A DNA stretch of 27,439 bases from CAYGJN01 sp964350135 (GTDB lineage Bacteria > Bdellovibrionota > Bacteriovoracia > Bacteriovoracales > Bacteriovoracaceae): positions 1 to 27,439 of the forward strand of contig CAYGJN010000022.1 in the NCBI GenBank assembly GCA_964350135.1. The letters are read 5' to 3'. Below, in pieces: positions 16,899-24,935 of this stretch. The translations under genes and the position numbers were made by a program. Positions within the stretch are counted from its first letter, which is position 1. Each line of letters begins with the position of its first letter. The notes under the pieces are model-generated. The model was not told where the DNA came from and searched no databases. It saw nothing but the letters and a program-made list of their open reading frames with translations.

Positions 16899-17961
16899 CG
16901 AGTTTGAGATCCAAGGCCGAAAAATTGGTAGCAAACACCCTACATATTTTATAGCAGATGTAGCTGCGAACCATGATGGAGATCTAGAAAGAGCTAAAGA
17001 GTTAATTTATCTCTGCGCAGAAGCAGGTGCTGATGCAGCTAAGTTCCAGCATTTTACTGCTGATACCATTGTATCTGACCAGGGTTTTAAAAACCTTGGA
17101 GGACAACAGTCTCACCAGGCAAAATGGGACAAGTCAGTATTTGAAGTTTATAAAGATGCATCTCTTGATCGCTCGTGGACACCAATCCTAAAAGAAACTT
17201 GTGATAAAGCAGGAATTCATTTTTTTACATCACCTTATTCATTTGAGCTAGTAGATGAAGTTGATCCTTTTATACCTGCTTTTAAAGTTGGTTCTGGGGA
17301 TGTGACATGGCCTGAAATTATTCAATATATGGCAAAAAAGAATAAACCAGTTCTTATTGCATGTGGAGCTTCCACTTTAGCAGAGGCTGAAGTTGCCGTT
17401 CAAGCAGCAGCAGAGATAAACCCCAATATTGCACTTATGCAATGTAATACAAACTACACTGCTTCGTTAGAAAATTTTAAATATATAAATTTAAATGTTT
17501 TAAAAACATTCAGAGAAAAATTTCCTGATCTTGTTTTAGGTCTTAGTGATCATACTCCAGGACATGCAACGGTTCTTGGATCCATTGCTCTTGGTGCATG
17601 TGTTGTTGAAAAACATTTTACTGATAGCAATGACAGAGTTGGCCCTGACCATCTTTTTTCCATGAATCCTCAATCATGGAAGGAAATGGTTGATCGCTCA
17701 AGAGAGCTAGAGTTTGCTATGGGTGACGGAGTAAAAGTTGTTGAAGACAATGAAAAAGAAACAGTTTGTTTACAAAGAAGATCAATCCGTTTGAAAAAAG
17801 ATATTAGTTCCGGAACAACTCTTTCAAGAGAGGACCTTGAGGTATTAAGGCCTTGCCCAGAAGGAGCACTTCCTCCCTATGAGCTCAATAAAGTTCTAGG
17901 AAAAACATTAAAAACAGACTTAAAGCAAGGAGACCATCTAACTTGGATACATCTTCAATAG
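16885..17961 (+). CDS. NeuB/SpsE-family nonulosonate synthase with SAF domain
   Basis: The 358-residue protein has the full NeuB architecture: a TIM-barrel condensing domain (about 15-280) and a C-terminal SAF/antifreeze-like domain (about 295-358). Motifs include FIADVAANHDGD (22-33), AKFQHF, FFTSPYS, FKVGSGD, GLSDHTPGHA and EKHFTDSNDRVGPDH. Family members condense phosphoenolpyruvate with a hexosamine-type aldose to give a nine-carbon keto acid; His and Asp/Glu residues in these motifs bind the metal and substrates. The usual AEIGxNHNG motif is altered to ADVAANHDG, which hints at a divergent subfamily. The gene overlaps the RmlD-like gene, and the GT2 gene starts within its 3' end. The product sugar is unknown. 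Confidence 0.9.
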   Translation: MKVNSEFEIQGRKIGSKHPTYFIADVAANHDGDLERAKELIYLCAEAGADAAKFQHFTADTIVSDQGFKNLGGQQSHQAKWDKSVFEVYKDASLDRSWTPILKETCDKAGIHFFTSPYSFELVDEVDPFIPAFKVGSGDVTWPEIIQYMAKKNKPVLIACGASTLAEAEVAVQAAAEINPNIALMQCNTNYTASLENFKYINLNVLKTFREKFPDLVLGLSDHTPGHATVLGSIALGACVVEKHFTDSNDRVGPDHLFSMNPQSWKEMVDRSRELEFAMGDGVKVVEDNEKETVCLQRRSIRLKKDISSGTTLSREDLEVLRPCPEGALPPYELNKVLGKTLKTDLKQGDHLTWIHLQ

Positions 17962-18608
17962 CCCTTGTTATTCCTGCTTATAACGAAGCTAAAACTATTG
18001 CATCTGTAGTCGAATCCACTCGCAATCTTGTTCAATTTGTTATTGTTGTAAATGATAACTCTAGTGATCAAACAAAAGAATTTGCTGAGTCCTCAGGGGC
18101 AATTGTTGTGAGTAACTCCAAAAATCTAGGCTATGAAGGAGCTATAGAGGCAGGCTTTTTTAAAGCAGTAGAGCTTGGTGCCCAAACAATCATCACTTTT
18201 GATGCAGATGGACAACATAAGGCAAGCTGCCTAAGTAAAATGATTGAAGCCTCAAAACAATACCCATTGGTTATCGGGATCCGCCCAACTACGGCCAGGC
18301 TAGCAGAGTCTCTTTGGGGAAAATACTTTAAGGCAAGATTTGGAGTTGAGGATATCCTGTGTGGCATGAAGGCCTATAGATCATCGATATTTAAGGAGTA
18401 TGGAAAGTTTGACCAGGAGCAATTAGTAGGAACAGAGCTCGCTTTTTCTGCCCTTAAATCTGGAACTCAGTTCACACAAATCCCTATTGAGATTGATCAT
18501 AGAGAAGAAGAGGATACTCCTCGTTACGGAGGTGTTATAAAGGCCAATATGAAAATGCTAAAAGCATTTTGCAGGCTCTTAAAATTAGATATAATGCCAA
18601 AGCCTTAA
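17943..18608 (+). CDS. Glycosyltransferase family 2 (dolichyl-phosphate-mannose-synthase-like)
   Basis: The 221-residue GT-A protein begins ALVIPAYNEAKTI (7-19), continues with VVNDNSSDQT, SKNLGYEGAI and the metal-binding FDADGQH (about 82-88). Near 165 it has QEQLVGTELAFSALKSG, like the acceptor-side block of DPM1-type enzymes. No membrane helix is visible, so it is a soluble or peripheral transferase that probably moves a sugar from a nucleotide donor to a polyprenyl phosphate or lipid-linked glycan. The start is a TTG 19 bases inside the NeuB-like gene, supported by AAGGAG (17927-17932) 10 bases upstream. Donor identity cannot be read from sequence. Confidence 0.85.
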   Translation: MDTSSIALVIPAYNEAKTIASVVESTRNLVQFVIVVNDNSSDQTKEFAESSGAIVVSNSKNLGYEGAIEAGFFKAVELGAQTIITFDADGQHKASCLSKMIEASKQYPLVIGIRPTTARLAESLWGKYFKARFGVEDILCGMKAYRSSIFKEYGKFDQEQLVGTELAFSALKSGTQFTQIPIEIDHREEEDTPRYGGVIKANMKMLKAFCRLLKLDIMPKP

Positions 18609-18627
18609 ACTAGGATTAGGAAAGATA

Positions 18628-19641
18628 ATGCACAATAGAAAATCTGTTTTTATTACTGGTGGAACTGGATCTTTTGGAAAGAAATTTCTTGAGATGGTTC
18701 TTGAAAAATACCCAAATTTAGAACGAGTTGTTATTTATTCTCGTGATGAACTAAAGCAATTTGAAATGTTAAGCCTGCCCTTTATTCAAAAATATAAAGA
18801 TAAGATTCGTTTTCTCATTGGTGATGTAAGAGATACTGCAAGGCTTACTCGTGCAGTAGAAGGCTGTGAGGTCATTATTCACGCTGCCGCACTTAAGCAA
18901 GTTCCAACTGCTGAATACAATCCGATGGAGTGTATCAAAACCAATGTTCTTGGTGCCTATAGTGTTATCGAAGCAGCCATGGCCCAAGGAGTGAAAGATG
19001 TTATTGCACTTTCCACTGATAAAGCTGCCGCTCCTATTAATCTTTATGGAGCAACAAAACTTTGCTCTGATAAACTTTTTGTAGCAGCCAATAATATGAG
19101 AGGCAAACGAGATGTGAAATTTTCTGTTGTTCGCTACGGGAATGTTTTAGGTTCACGAGGATCTGTCATTCCATTTTTTCTCAAGAAAAAAAATGAAAAG
19201 ACTCTACCAATTACTCATAAAGATATGACCCGCTTTAGTATTAGTCTTGAAGACGGAGTCAACTTTGTTCTTCAGGCCATCGAGTCTCATTGGGGTGGAG
19301 AAATTTATATTCCAAAGATTCCTTCATATAAAATTCTTGATGTTGCTAAGGCCGTTAATCCAAACTGCGAGTATGAAGATATTGGAGTTCGTCCTGGTGA
19401 AAAATTACACGAAGAAATGATTACTGAAATGGATTCACTTAATACTGTTGAGTTTAACAATCATTATGTAATTCTACCATCAACACCTATGTGGAATGTT
19501 AATGACTATATCGACAAAAATGATGGGAAAAAAGTTGAACTAGGCTTTAAATATAACTCTGGAACAAACCCTGAATTTTTAAACATTGAACAAATTAGAG
19601 ATGAGATAAGAACTCACGTGGATCCGAGTTTTAATGTCTAA
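18628..19641 (+). CDS. UDP-GlcNAc 4,6-dehydratase-like enzyme (PseB/FlaA1 family)
   Basis: This 337-residue short-form inverting dehydratase has the NADP loop TGGTGSFG (10-17) and an IYSRDELKQFEM block (36-47) typical of PseB. Catalytic Asp131, Lys132 and Tyr140 in STDKAAAPINLYGATK match PseB/FlaA1 positions within one residue. The RYGNVLGSRGSVIPFF block is also characteristic. PseB converts UDP-GlcNAc to UDP-2-acetamido-2,6-dideoxy-4-keto-hexose, the first step to pseudaminic acid and other 6-deoxy amino sugars. The usual next enzyme, a DegT/PseC aminotransferase, is absent here, so the keto sugar may be used differently, perhaps by the reductases or class III aminotransferase nearby. An AGGA-rich ribosome site precedes the ATG. 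Confidence 0.9.
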   Translation: MHNRKSVFITGGTGSFGKKFLEMVLEKYPNLERVVIYSRDELKQFEMLSLPFIQKYKDKIRFLIGDVRDTARLTRAVEGCEVIIHAAALKQVPTAEYNPMECIKTNVLGAYSVIEAAMAQGVKDVIALSTDKAAAPINLYGATKLCSDKLFVAANNMRGKRDVKFSVVRYGNVLGSRGSVIPFFLKKKNEKTLPITHKDMTRFSISLEDGVNFVLQAIESHWGGEIYIPKIPSYKILDVAKAVNPNCEYEDIGVRPGEKLHEEMITEMDSLNTVEFNNHYVILPSTPMWNVNDYIDKNDGKKVELGFKYNSGTNPEFLNIEQIRDEIRTHVDPSFNV

Positions 19642-20437
19642 GCTGATCCTTGGTACTGTCCAACTTGGTAAAGAGTACGGCATTAACTCTTCTAGCAAGC
19701 CTTCTTTTAATCAGGCCTTAGAAATTCTTCAATACGCTCGTGAAAATGGTATTCAAACTCTTGATACGGCCATGAATTATGGGGATGCCCATAAAATTAT
19801 TGCTGAATTTAATCGTTCTAATAAACCATTTAGTATTATTACCAAAACTCAAGATAGCCGTTTTCATATTAACTCTCTTTTAGAAGAGCTTAATATAAAA
19901 AGACTTAAAGCTCTTTTACTTCATGATGCCAAAGATTTTTTAAAATTTGGAGTTCCTTCAAATGCATTAGAGGCTAAAGAGCAAGATAAAGCTGAATTTC
20001 TTGGAGTTTCCGTTTATACAAATAAAGAATTCAAAGCTGCCATTAATCATAGTGCAATTGACTTGATTCAATTACCCTTTAATCTTTTGGACAATTGGTT
20101 TTTAAGAGGTGAACTTATACAGGCTGCGAAAGAAAAAGGTAAAATCATTCATACTCGTTCTACTTATTTGCAAGGATTATTTTTCAAAGAGGTCCTACCT
20201 GACAACCTCATACCCTTGAAGCCCTACTTAGATGAAATTAAAAATCATTCCAAACATCTTCAATCATTGGCCTTAAACTATCCTCTTTCAATCCCTGAAA
20301 TTGACGGGGTTCTTATAGGGGTTGATAGCTTAGAGCAATTGAAAGAAAATTTAGAAAGCCCTTCTGGCCCAACTTCTTTTCCTAAAATTGAAATAGCTCA
20401 AGATCATATCTCTCTTCTCAATCCTGTAAACTGGTAA
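19634..20437 (+). CDS. Aldo/keto reductase
   Basis: The 267-residue TIM-barrel protein begins MSKLILGTVQLGKEYGI. The AKR catalytic tetrad is in place: Asp44 and Tyr49 in LDTAMNYGDA, Lys71 in IITKTQD and His97 in ALLLHDAKD. It is somewhat shorter than the usual ~300 residues. AKRs of this kind occur in flagellin- and polysaccharide-modification clusters beside NeuB-like genes, where they probably reduce or oxidise a sugar keto/hydroxyl with NAD(P)H; the exact step is unknown. The ATG lies within ATGTCTAA, overlapping the pseB-like stop by 8 bases, so the two are probably coupled. It is the last gene of this plus-strand block; no terminator hairpin is visible after it. Confidence 0.82.
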   Translation: MSKLILGTVQLGKEYGINSSSKPSFNQALEILQYARENGIQTLDTAMNYGDAHKIIAEFNRSNKPFSIITKTQDSRFHINSLLEELNIKRLKALLLHDAKDFLKFGVPSNALEAKEQDKAEFLGVSVYTNKEFKAAINHSAIDLIQLPFNLLDNWFLRGELIQAAKEKGKIIHTRSTYLQGLFFKEVLPDNLIPLKPYLDEIKNHSKHLQSLALNYPLSIPEIDGVLIGVDSLEQLKENLESPSGPTSFPKIEIAQDHISLLNPVNW

Positions 20438-20458
20438 CACTTACAAATAAACTAATCT

Positions 20459-20800
20459 CTATTCTGAAAAGTCTATCCAATGAGTAACAGGCCCTTTGCT
20501 ACTTAAAGCTTGATTTCTTTGCTTAGTATAGGAATAACCAAAAAGAGACTTTACTGCGAGCTCAGCATTAATATATTCAAGAAAACCATTCAATGTATCA
20601 CCATATGGAATAATGACTTCTTCGGCTAGAGAACTGGCAATTTGCAAAGGGTGAGTGAGTTTATAAAAAGCATGATTATCAATAGTTTCATAACTCTTTA
20701 GTATCGGCTGATACAGGTGAAAAGGTAGTACTTTTGTATTACTTTTATAGGTGTATAATCTTCTAACGTATTGATAATAGGCAAAGAGAAATAGGTGCAA
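20459..20800 (-). CDS. Doubtful small ORF, unknown (possible gene remnant)
   Basis: This minus-strand ORF of 113 codons starts at TTG. It lies in a 455-base stretch between the aldo/keto reductase and the flavoprotein that otherwise holds no gene. The frame stays open another 21 codons upstream, to a stop at 20864-20866, with no ATG, GTG or TTG start, and no usable ribosome site precedes the TTG. The product is rich in aromatic residues (FLFAYYQYVRRLYTY near the start) and reads like plausible protein, but I recognise no family. The missing start on a frame open for 134 codons suggests the 3' part of a decayed gene as readily as a living one. It is transcribed against its neighbours. Confidence 0.35.
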   Translation of the reverse strand: MHLFLFAYYQYVRRLYTYKSNTKVLPFHLYQPILKSYETIDNHAFYKLTHPLQIASSLAEEVIIPYGDTLNGFLEYINAELAVKSLFGYSYTKQRNQALSSKGPVTHWIDFSE

Positions 20801-20892
20801 ATCTCCGTAAATGCCTGTAACTAGTAGGAATGAGGGGTTTGAGGTATATTTAAGCCCATAAAATTAATACGCTAAAAGCGTTTGAAACAGAG

Positions 20893-22407
20893 ATGATTAT
20901 GAATACAACACCTAAATTACTTGGAATTGCTGGAAGTCTTAGGAATGCTCGTTGGGGAGCAGGTAATAAAGAACTTATTGAAAAAATTAAAACAATTCAA
21001 ACGAAAGAAGAACTGTTTAGCTTTTTAAAAGTTGAATCTGAACTTCACTTAGATAATTTTTTAAAGGCCGGTCGAACTGATGGCAAAGACTTTGAAGAAA
21101 TTTATAAAAATTTGAAAAAGAACGCCGGAAATAAAGGCCTTAGTAATTCTGAAACTGCTCTGGCTGCAGGTCTATGGTCAGCCTATCAATATGGAACTGA
21201 AATCGACCACCTTTCTCTTTCTGAATATTTTGATCCGTTTGGAAAATGTAAAAAACCGGATGAGCTAAAAAAGATCTTATTAAATGCAGATGGCTACTTA
21301 ATTTCAGGTCCTGTTTATTTTGGTGACCGAGGATCTCTTACTCAAAACCTAATTGATTTTATTCGTTCAGATAGAGATCTCAAAGAAGGTATTAAAGGTA
21401 AAACTTATGCAGGCCTTGCAGTAGGAGCCAAAAGAAATGGCGGGCAAGAGACTACATTAATCTACCAACTTCTAGATTTTGTGGGCCTAGGTCTACTTGG
21501 TCTTGGAAATGATAGTGACACCACCTCTCAGTACGGAGGAACAGGACATGCCGGCGATGTAGGAACAATGCATGCGGATACTTATGGTCTTGATACTTCA
21601 ATGGGTACAGGTCGTCGAATAGGATCAGTTCTTAAAAAGCTTTCTCGCAAGGGTGAACTCAAGGGCAAACTTAATGTATTAGCCCTTGTGCTACAAGACT
21701 CTAATAATATTGCTGAAGAAAACTTGTCGAGTCTTTTAAAGCAACATCAAGACAATGTGAATTTTACGATAATTAATCTTACAAAAAAGACTGTTCAACA
21801 TTGTATCGCCTGTGACCTCTGCCCAACTCATATTGATGTAGATAATGTGTACCGTTGTATTATTAAAGGAAAAGCTGACAGCCTAAAAGATCTTCATACT
21901 GATCTTTTAAATTATGACGCTATTATTCCTGTTGTGGCCAATACAGTTGAAGCAACAAATGTTGTCACAAATTATCAAAACTTCATTGAAAGAACTCGTT
22001 ATCTTCGCCGTGGAGATTATGTTTTTTCAAATCTTATCGTAGCACCATTTATTTTAGAGGAAGTTGGAAGCACTCAATATATGGGCGCAAGATTATTCAC
22101 ATCCATGATACGCCACCATACAATCATGACTAAGCCAATTATTACCTACCTTAACGAGGGCAAAGTTCTTAATAGTGATTTAGTTTTTAAAGATATGGAA
22201 AATTTTATTAAACAAGCAACAAGAACAACTATTGCGCGTGTTATGTCCGCTGGTCAAGAAGATGAAATTAAATATCGCCCAATTGGATATATCCTTAGTG
22301 CTGATAAAGATGCTGAAGATGAAAGACTTCAAAAGCGCTCTCAAGCAGTTAAAGATAGAAATGACCGCTTGATTGCTGAAAAAGAAAAACGTATTCAAGA
22401 ACAGTGA
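20893..22407 (+). CDS. Tandem flavodoxin-fold NAD(P)H-dependent FMN oxidoreductase (two fused domains)
   Basis: The 504-residue protein contains two flavodoxin-like domains in series. The first (about 8-245) starts KLLGIAGSLRNAR and has the flavin-site segment ADGYLISGPVYFGDRGSLTQ, then a glycine-rich stretch around residue 200. The second (about 255-430) starts KLNVLALVLQDSN and has the family's cysteine block HCIACDLCPTHI with another Cys further on, then LLNYDAIIPVVANT. The C-terminal 35 residues are highly charged and probably helical. NADPH-dependent FMN reductases are normally single-domain proteins of about 180-250 residues, so the fusion is unusual. It may act as a redox enzyme on a glycan precursor or cofactor; the substrate is unknown. 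The ATG at 20899 is an alternative start. The enolase-superfamily gene overlaps its stop (GTGA). Confidence 0.72.
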   Translation: MIMNTTPKLLGIAGSLRNARWGAGNKELIEKIKTIQTKEELFSFLKVESELHLDNFLKAGRTDGKDFEEIYKNLKKNAGNKGLSNSETALAAGLWSAYQYGTEIDHLSLSEYFDPFGKCKKPDELKKILLNADGYLISGPVYFGDRGSLTQNLIDFIRSDRDLKEGIKGKTYAGLAVGAKRNGGQETTLIYQLLDFVGLGLLGLGNDSDTTSQYGGTGHAGDVGTMHADTYGLDTSMGTGRRIGSVLKKLSRKGELKGKLNVLALVLQDSNNIAEENLSSLLKQHQDNVNFTIINLTKKTVQHCIACDLCPTHIDVDNVYRCIIKGKADSLKDLHTDLLNYDAIIPVVANTVEATNVVTNYQNFIERTRYLRRGDYVFSNLIVAPFILEEVGSTQYMGARLFTSMIRHHTIMTKPIITYLNEGKVLNSDLVFKDMENFIKQATRTTIARVMSAGQEDEIKYRPIGYILSADKDAEDERLQKRSQAVKDRNDRLIAEKEKRIQEQ

Positions 22408-23381
22408 AACTAGAGTATTACAAAAAGCACTTTGATTTAGCATCTCCTTATAAACTTTCATTTAAGACATTAGATTCTTTTATCTCTCATATTATTTTCG
22501 TTGAATCAGATGGAAGAAGTGGCGCTGGTGAAGCTGTCGCTTTGTTTGGCTATAATAATGAAACAGATCGAAGTATTGAAAAAGCCATAAGAAGGATCAT
22601 TAAGGGAACTTCTCTTGATGAAATCAGATCACTCGCCATGGCCGAATCAGAAGATAATCCTTTTGCAGCCTCTGCCGTTTTAACGGCCATAGATACGTTA
22701 AGCTTTAATACTCAATCGAATAAAGAAAAAATATCTGTACACTCACCGATTGCAACGGACAAGGTTGCAGAGCTTTCAGGACATAAGTATTTTAAAATTA
22801 AAACTGGAGCAAATTTTGATCAAGATATTGAAAATCTCCCAGAAATTCTAAAACAACCTTTTAAATTCACTCTTGATGCTAATAAGGCCTATCGTTTTGA
22901 GCAGGCTCTTAAAATTGTAAACATTTTAAAAGAGTTTGATGATAAATACCTTTGGCTAGAACAACCCTGTGGAGCATATTCTTGGAACGATCACAAAAGA
23001 CTTATCGAACAAACAGGGGCACGTATTATGCTTGATGAGTCTATCTATAGCCTAAGTGATTTAAACAGAGCTAAAGAAATTGGTGCCTATGGTGTTAAAC
23101 TTAAACTTTTTAAGCACGCTGGTCTGTATGGGACATTAGAACTTGCTAAAAAATCAAAAGAGCTAGGTTTAGTATGTACTTTGGGAAATGGTGTCTCTGG
23201 ACCTATCGGCAATTACCTTGAAACTCTTTTGTTTGAACAAAATTCTGATTTATTCACCCTCCCCTTTGAGTCCAATGGCTTTTCTAAAATTAAAGATCAA
23301 TCATCTTTTCCTATTAAAGAAGAAAATGGCTCTGTTTTTATCACCAGTGAATTCAATTTTTCTTTTTTGAAAAACTCATAA
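22404..23381 (+). CDS. Enolase-superfamily enzyme (mandelate racemase/muconate lactonising subgroup)
   Basis: The 325-residue protein has an N-terminal capping domain (1-110) and a barrel with all the usual residues: Lys131 and Lys133 in FKIKTG, metal ligands Asp158 (LDANKA), Glu186 (LEQP) and Asp211 (LDES), and Lys232/Lys234 in VKLKLFKHAG. This is the KxK...KxK pattern of the MLE/dipeptide-epimerase side of the superfamily, which abstracts a proton alpha to a carboxylate. Substrates could be an N-acyl amino acid, a dipeptide or an acid sugar; the DxD motif of L-Ala-D/L-Glu epimerases is not seen. The GTG start overlaps the flavoprotein stop, so the two are a coupled pair and may act on the same compound. 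At 325 residues it is slightly short for the family. Confidence 0.82.
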   Translation: MKLEYYKKHFDLASPYKLSFKTLDSFISHIIFVESDGRSGAGEAVALFGYNNETDRSIEKAIRRIIKGTSLDEIRSLAMAESEDNPFAASAVLTAIDTLSFNTQSNKEKISVHSPIATDKVAELSGHKYFKIKTGANFDQDIENLPEILKQPFKFTLDANKAYRFEQALKIVNILKEFDDKYLWLEQPCGAYSWNDHKRLIEQTGARIMLDESIYSLSDLNRAKEIGAYGVKLKLFKHAGLYGTLELAKKSKELGLVCTLGNGVSGPIGNYLETLLFEQNSDLFTLPFESNGFSKIKDQSSFPIKEENGSVFITSEFNFSFLKNS

Positions 23382-23447
23382 TAAACAATTACTGCTAAAA
23401 GACTATTTTTAGATATTTCATTAAGCTCTTTCTATCAAGGAGCCTTT

Positions 23448-24353
23448 ATGAAAAATCTAACAATTATTTTCTCCCTTTTTCTTATGCTTTCCTGTGGCAA
23501 GAAAAGTTTAAATGAACCTGAAGAAAAAACAGATATAAAAGCGAATGAGGGTATCTCTCATGTTATTGAGACAAAACAACTTGTTCATTTTAAAGGTGAT
23601 CAAAAAATAATCTCTATTTCTCATACAAAAGGTGAAAAACTAATCAGCGAAATGAAAACAGCTTTTTTCCTTAAATCTAAAGGTGAAAATTTTAAAACCC
23701 CAAGCGCTCATCACGACACTATTGACCCTTACAAAATGCCTCGTTATTTTGATTATATTGGTGTTCAGCCTATTCAATTAAAAAATCACGAGAATAAATA
23801 CGGCCCTTACTTAAAAGAAAAAACTTATATACATCTTTTAGACAATAATAAATTAATGACTTATTCATTTTCCTCCAGTACTACGCTAAAAAATTTCTCT
23901 CAACGTTTAAAATTAGATCTCTCTGATTGGGATGTACTTTCAAATTTGCATGAAATGAGTTTTTTATCTCTTGGCTCAAGAGTTTTTCTAGTAAAAAAAG
24001 ATCTCAAAACAAACCTTGATGAAATTGCCTATGACTTTAGATTTACAGAAACAGTATCATTCAATCTCAATTACTATCTGACCAATAAATCCTATGCCCT
24101 TTTTAAGCATTATCTAGATGACAGTGGCAAATATAGAAAAATTACTGAAAAAAACCTTCGTGAATACTTAGAGAGCACCTATATTGAAACGATTCATCGA
24201 GATATTCTTTTTAATGATATTTTAGACTATAAAAAAGCAGTCAGCCTAGGTGAGTATTTTATAGTACCTGTCCATCTTCCTTATGATCAAATCCTGGGAC
24301 TGCATTTTGAAAAAAAATCTACTTATAATCTTTTTCTTACTTGGCTTTTCTAG
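23448..24353 (+). CDS. Predicted lipoprotein, function unknown
   Basis: The 301-residue protein opens MKNLTIIFSLFLMLSCGKK, a lipoprotein signal with lipobox LMLSC and lipidation at Cys16. The following 25 residues are charged and probably a flexible linker. The rest is soluble, rich in Lys, Tyr and Phe, and carries no motif I recognise. A strong AAGGAG stands a few bases before the ATG. The 66-base gap after the enolase-superfamily gene has only a weak AT-rich hairpin (CTAAAA/TTTTAG). It may be cotranscribed with that gene or have its own promoter, which I could not define. The 3' end overlaps the convergent GNAT gene by 17 bases. Confidence 0.75.
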   Translation: MKNLTIIFSLFLMLSCGKKSLNEPEEKTDIKANEGISHVIETKQLVHFKGDQKIISISHTKGEKLISEMKTAFFLKSKGENFKTPSAHHDTIDPYKMPRYFDYIGVQPIQLKNHENKYGPYLKEKTYIHLLDNNKLMTYSFSSSTTLKNFSQRLKLDLSDWDVLSNLHEMSFLSLGSRVFLVKKDLKTNLDEIAYDFRFTETVSFNLNYYLTNKSYALFKHYLDDSGKYRKITEKNLREYLESTYIETIHRDILFNDILDYKKAVSLGEYFIVPVHLPYDQILGLHFEKKSTYNLFLTWLF

Positions 24354-24891
24354 AATCAAACCAATCTTTTTTTGTAAGTTCCCAAACTTCATGTTCATTG
24401 AGGTTTGGGTCTACAAAATTAAATGGCTCAATATAAAGAAATTTTGCACCATTTTTTTCTTTAATTCGACGAGACTTGATATTTCCAAGGGCGTTACAAA
24501 GGTAAAGCTTATCAAAACCGAGCTCGTTAAATGCATAATCATTAAGACAACTCACTGCCTCAGTCATTATTCCACTCCCCCAGTGCGCCTCTGATAACCA
24601 AAAACCTCTATTTTCTTTTTCATCCGTATTGAAATACTCAACAGCACCAATAAGCTCGCCGGGGTTAGATTTTAAAAAGATGCCCCAAAGCCAGCGAGTT
24701 TTACCTAGCTCAGGCATAATCAAATTCTCAAGAAAGTCTTTGATTCCATCTTCAGGATAAGGCCATGGAACTCTATGAGATAGATGACGAATAACCTCAT
24801 AATTAACAAAATGCTTTTTATAGGCCCACTCGTCACGCTCAAGAGTTGGCATTTTAAGGACTAGTCTCTGTGTTTTGAATTCTGGAATCAT
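24337..24891 (-). CDS. GNAT-family N-acetyltransferase (RimJ/RimL-like)
   Basis: This protein is 184 residues from the ATG at 24891. MIPEFKTQRLVLKMP is the classic opening of RimJ/RimL-type GNAT enzymes. The acetyl-CoA loop region reads FWLSEAHWGSGIMTEAV, followed by YLCNALGNIKSRRIKEKNGA, where NxxSxRxxEKxG is the family signature. A TTG at 24951 would add 20 residues not typical of the family, so the shorter form is preferred. These enzymes acetylate protein N-termini or small amines with acetyl-CoA. It is encoded against its neighbours and may be a housekeeping or detoxifying enzyme rather than part of glycan synthesis, though acetylation of an amino sugar is possible. Confidence 0.85.
   Translation of the reverse strand: MIPEFKTQRLVLKMPTLERDEWAYKKHFVNYEVIRHLSHRVPWPYPEDGIKDFLENLIMPELGKTRWLWGIFLKSNPGELIGAVEYFNTDEKENRGFWLSEAHWGSGIMTEAVSCLNDYAFNELGFDKLYLCNALGNIKSRRIKEKNGAKFLYIEPFNFVDPNLNEHEVWELTKKDWFDSRKAK
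24341..24373 (+). terminator. Possible intrinsic terminator after the 23448 lipoprotein gene
   Basis: On the plus strand TTGG-c-TTT (24341-24348) can pair with AAACCAA (24358-24364), giving a 7-bp stem with one bulged C and a 9-base loop, followed by TCTTTTTTT (24365-24373). The stem is AT-rich and the element lies inside the last codons of the opposing GNAT gene, so support is modest. Confidence 0.3.
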
Positions 24892-24935
24892 CAAGTTCTC
24901 TGTATCTATAATCCAAAGGCTAAAATTAATATCAA

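Noticed and set aside
20845..20850. TATATT as a -10 for the flavoprotein gene
   Set aside because: No TTG-type -35 lies 16-18 bases upstream, so no promoter is called although one must exist nearby or further up.
20869..20881. Hairpin ACGC-TAAAA-GCGT before the flavoprotein gene
   Set aside because: Only a 4-bp stem with no T-run, so too weak for a terminator or a riboswitch claim.
24283..24594. Plus-strand frame of 103 codons over the lipoprotein/GNAT junction
   Set aside because: It is antisense to the well-supported GNAT gene and overlaps the end of the lipoprotein gene; its composition is that of a shadow frame.
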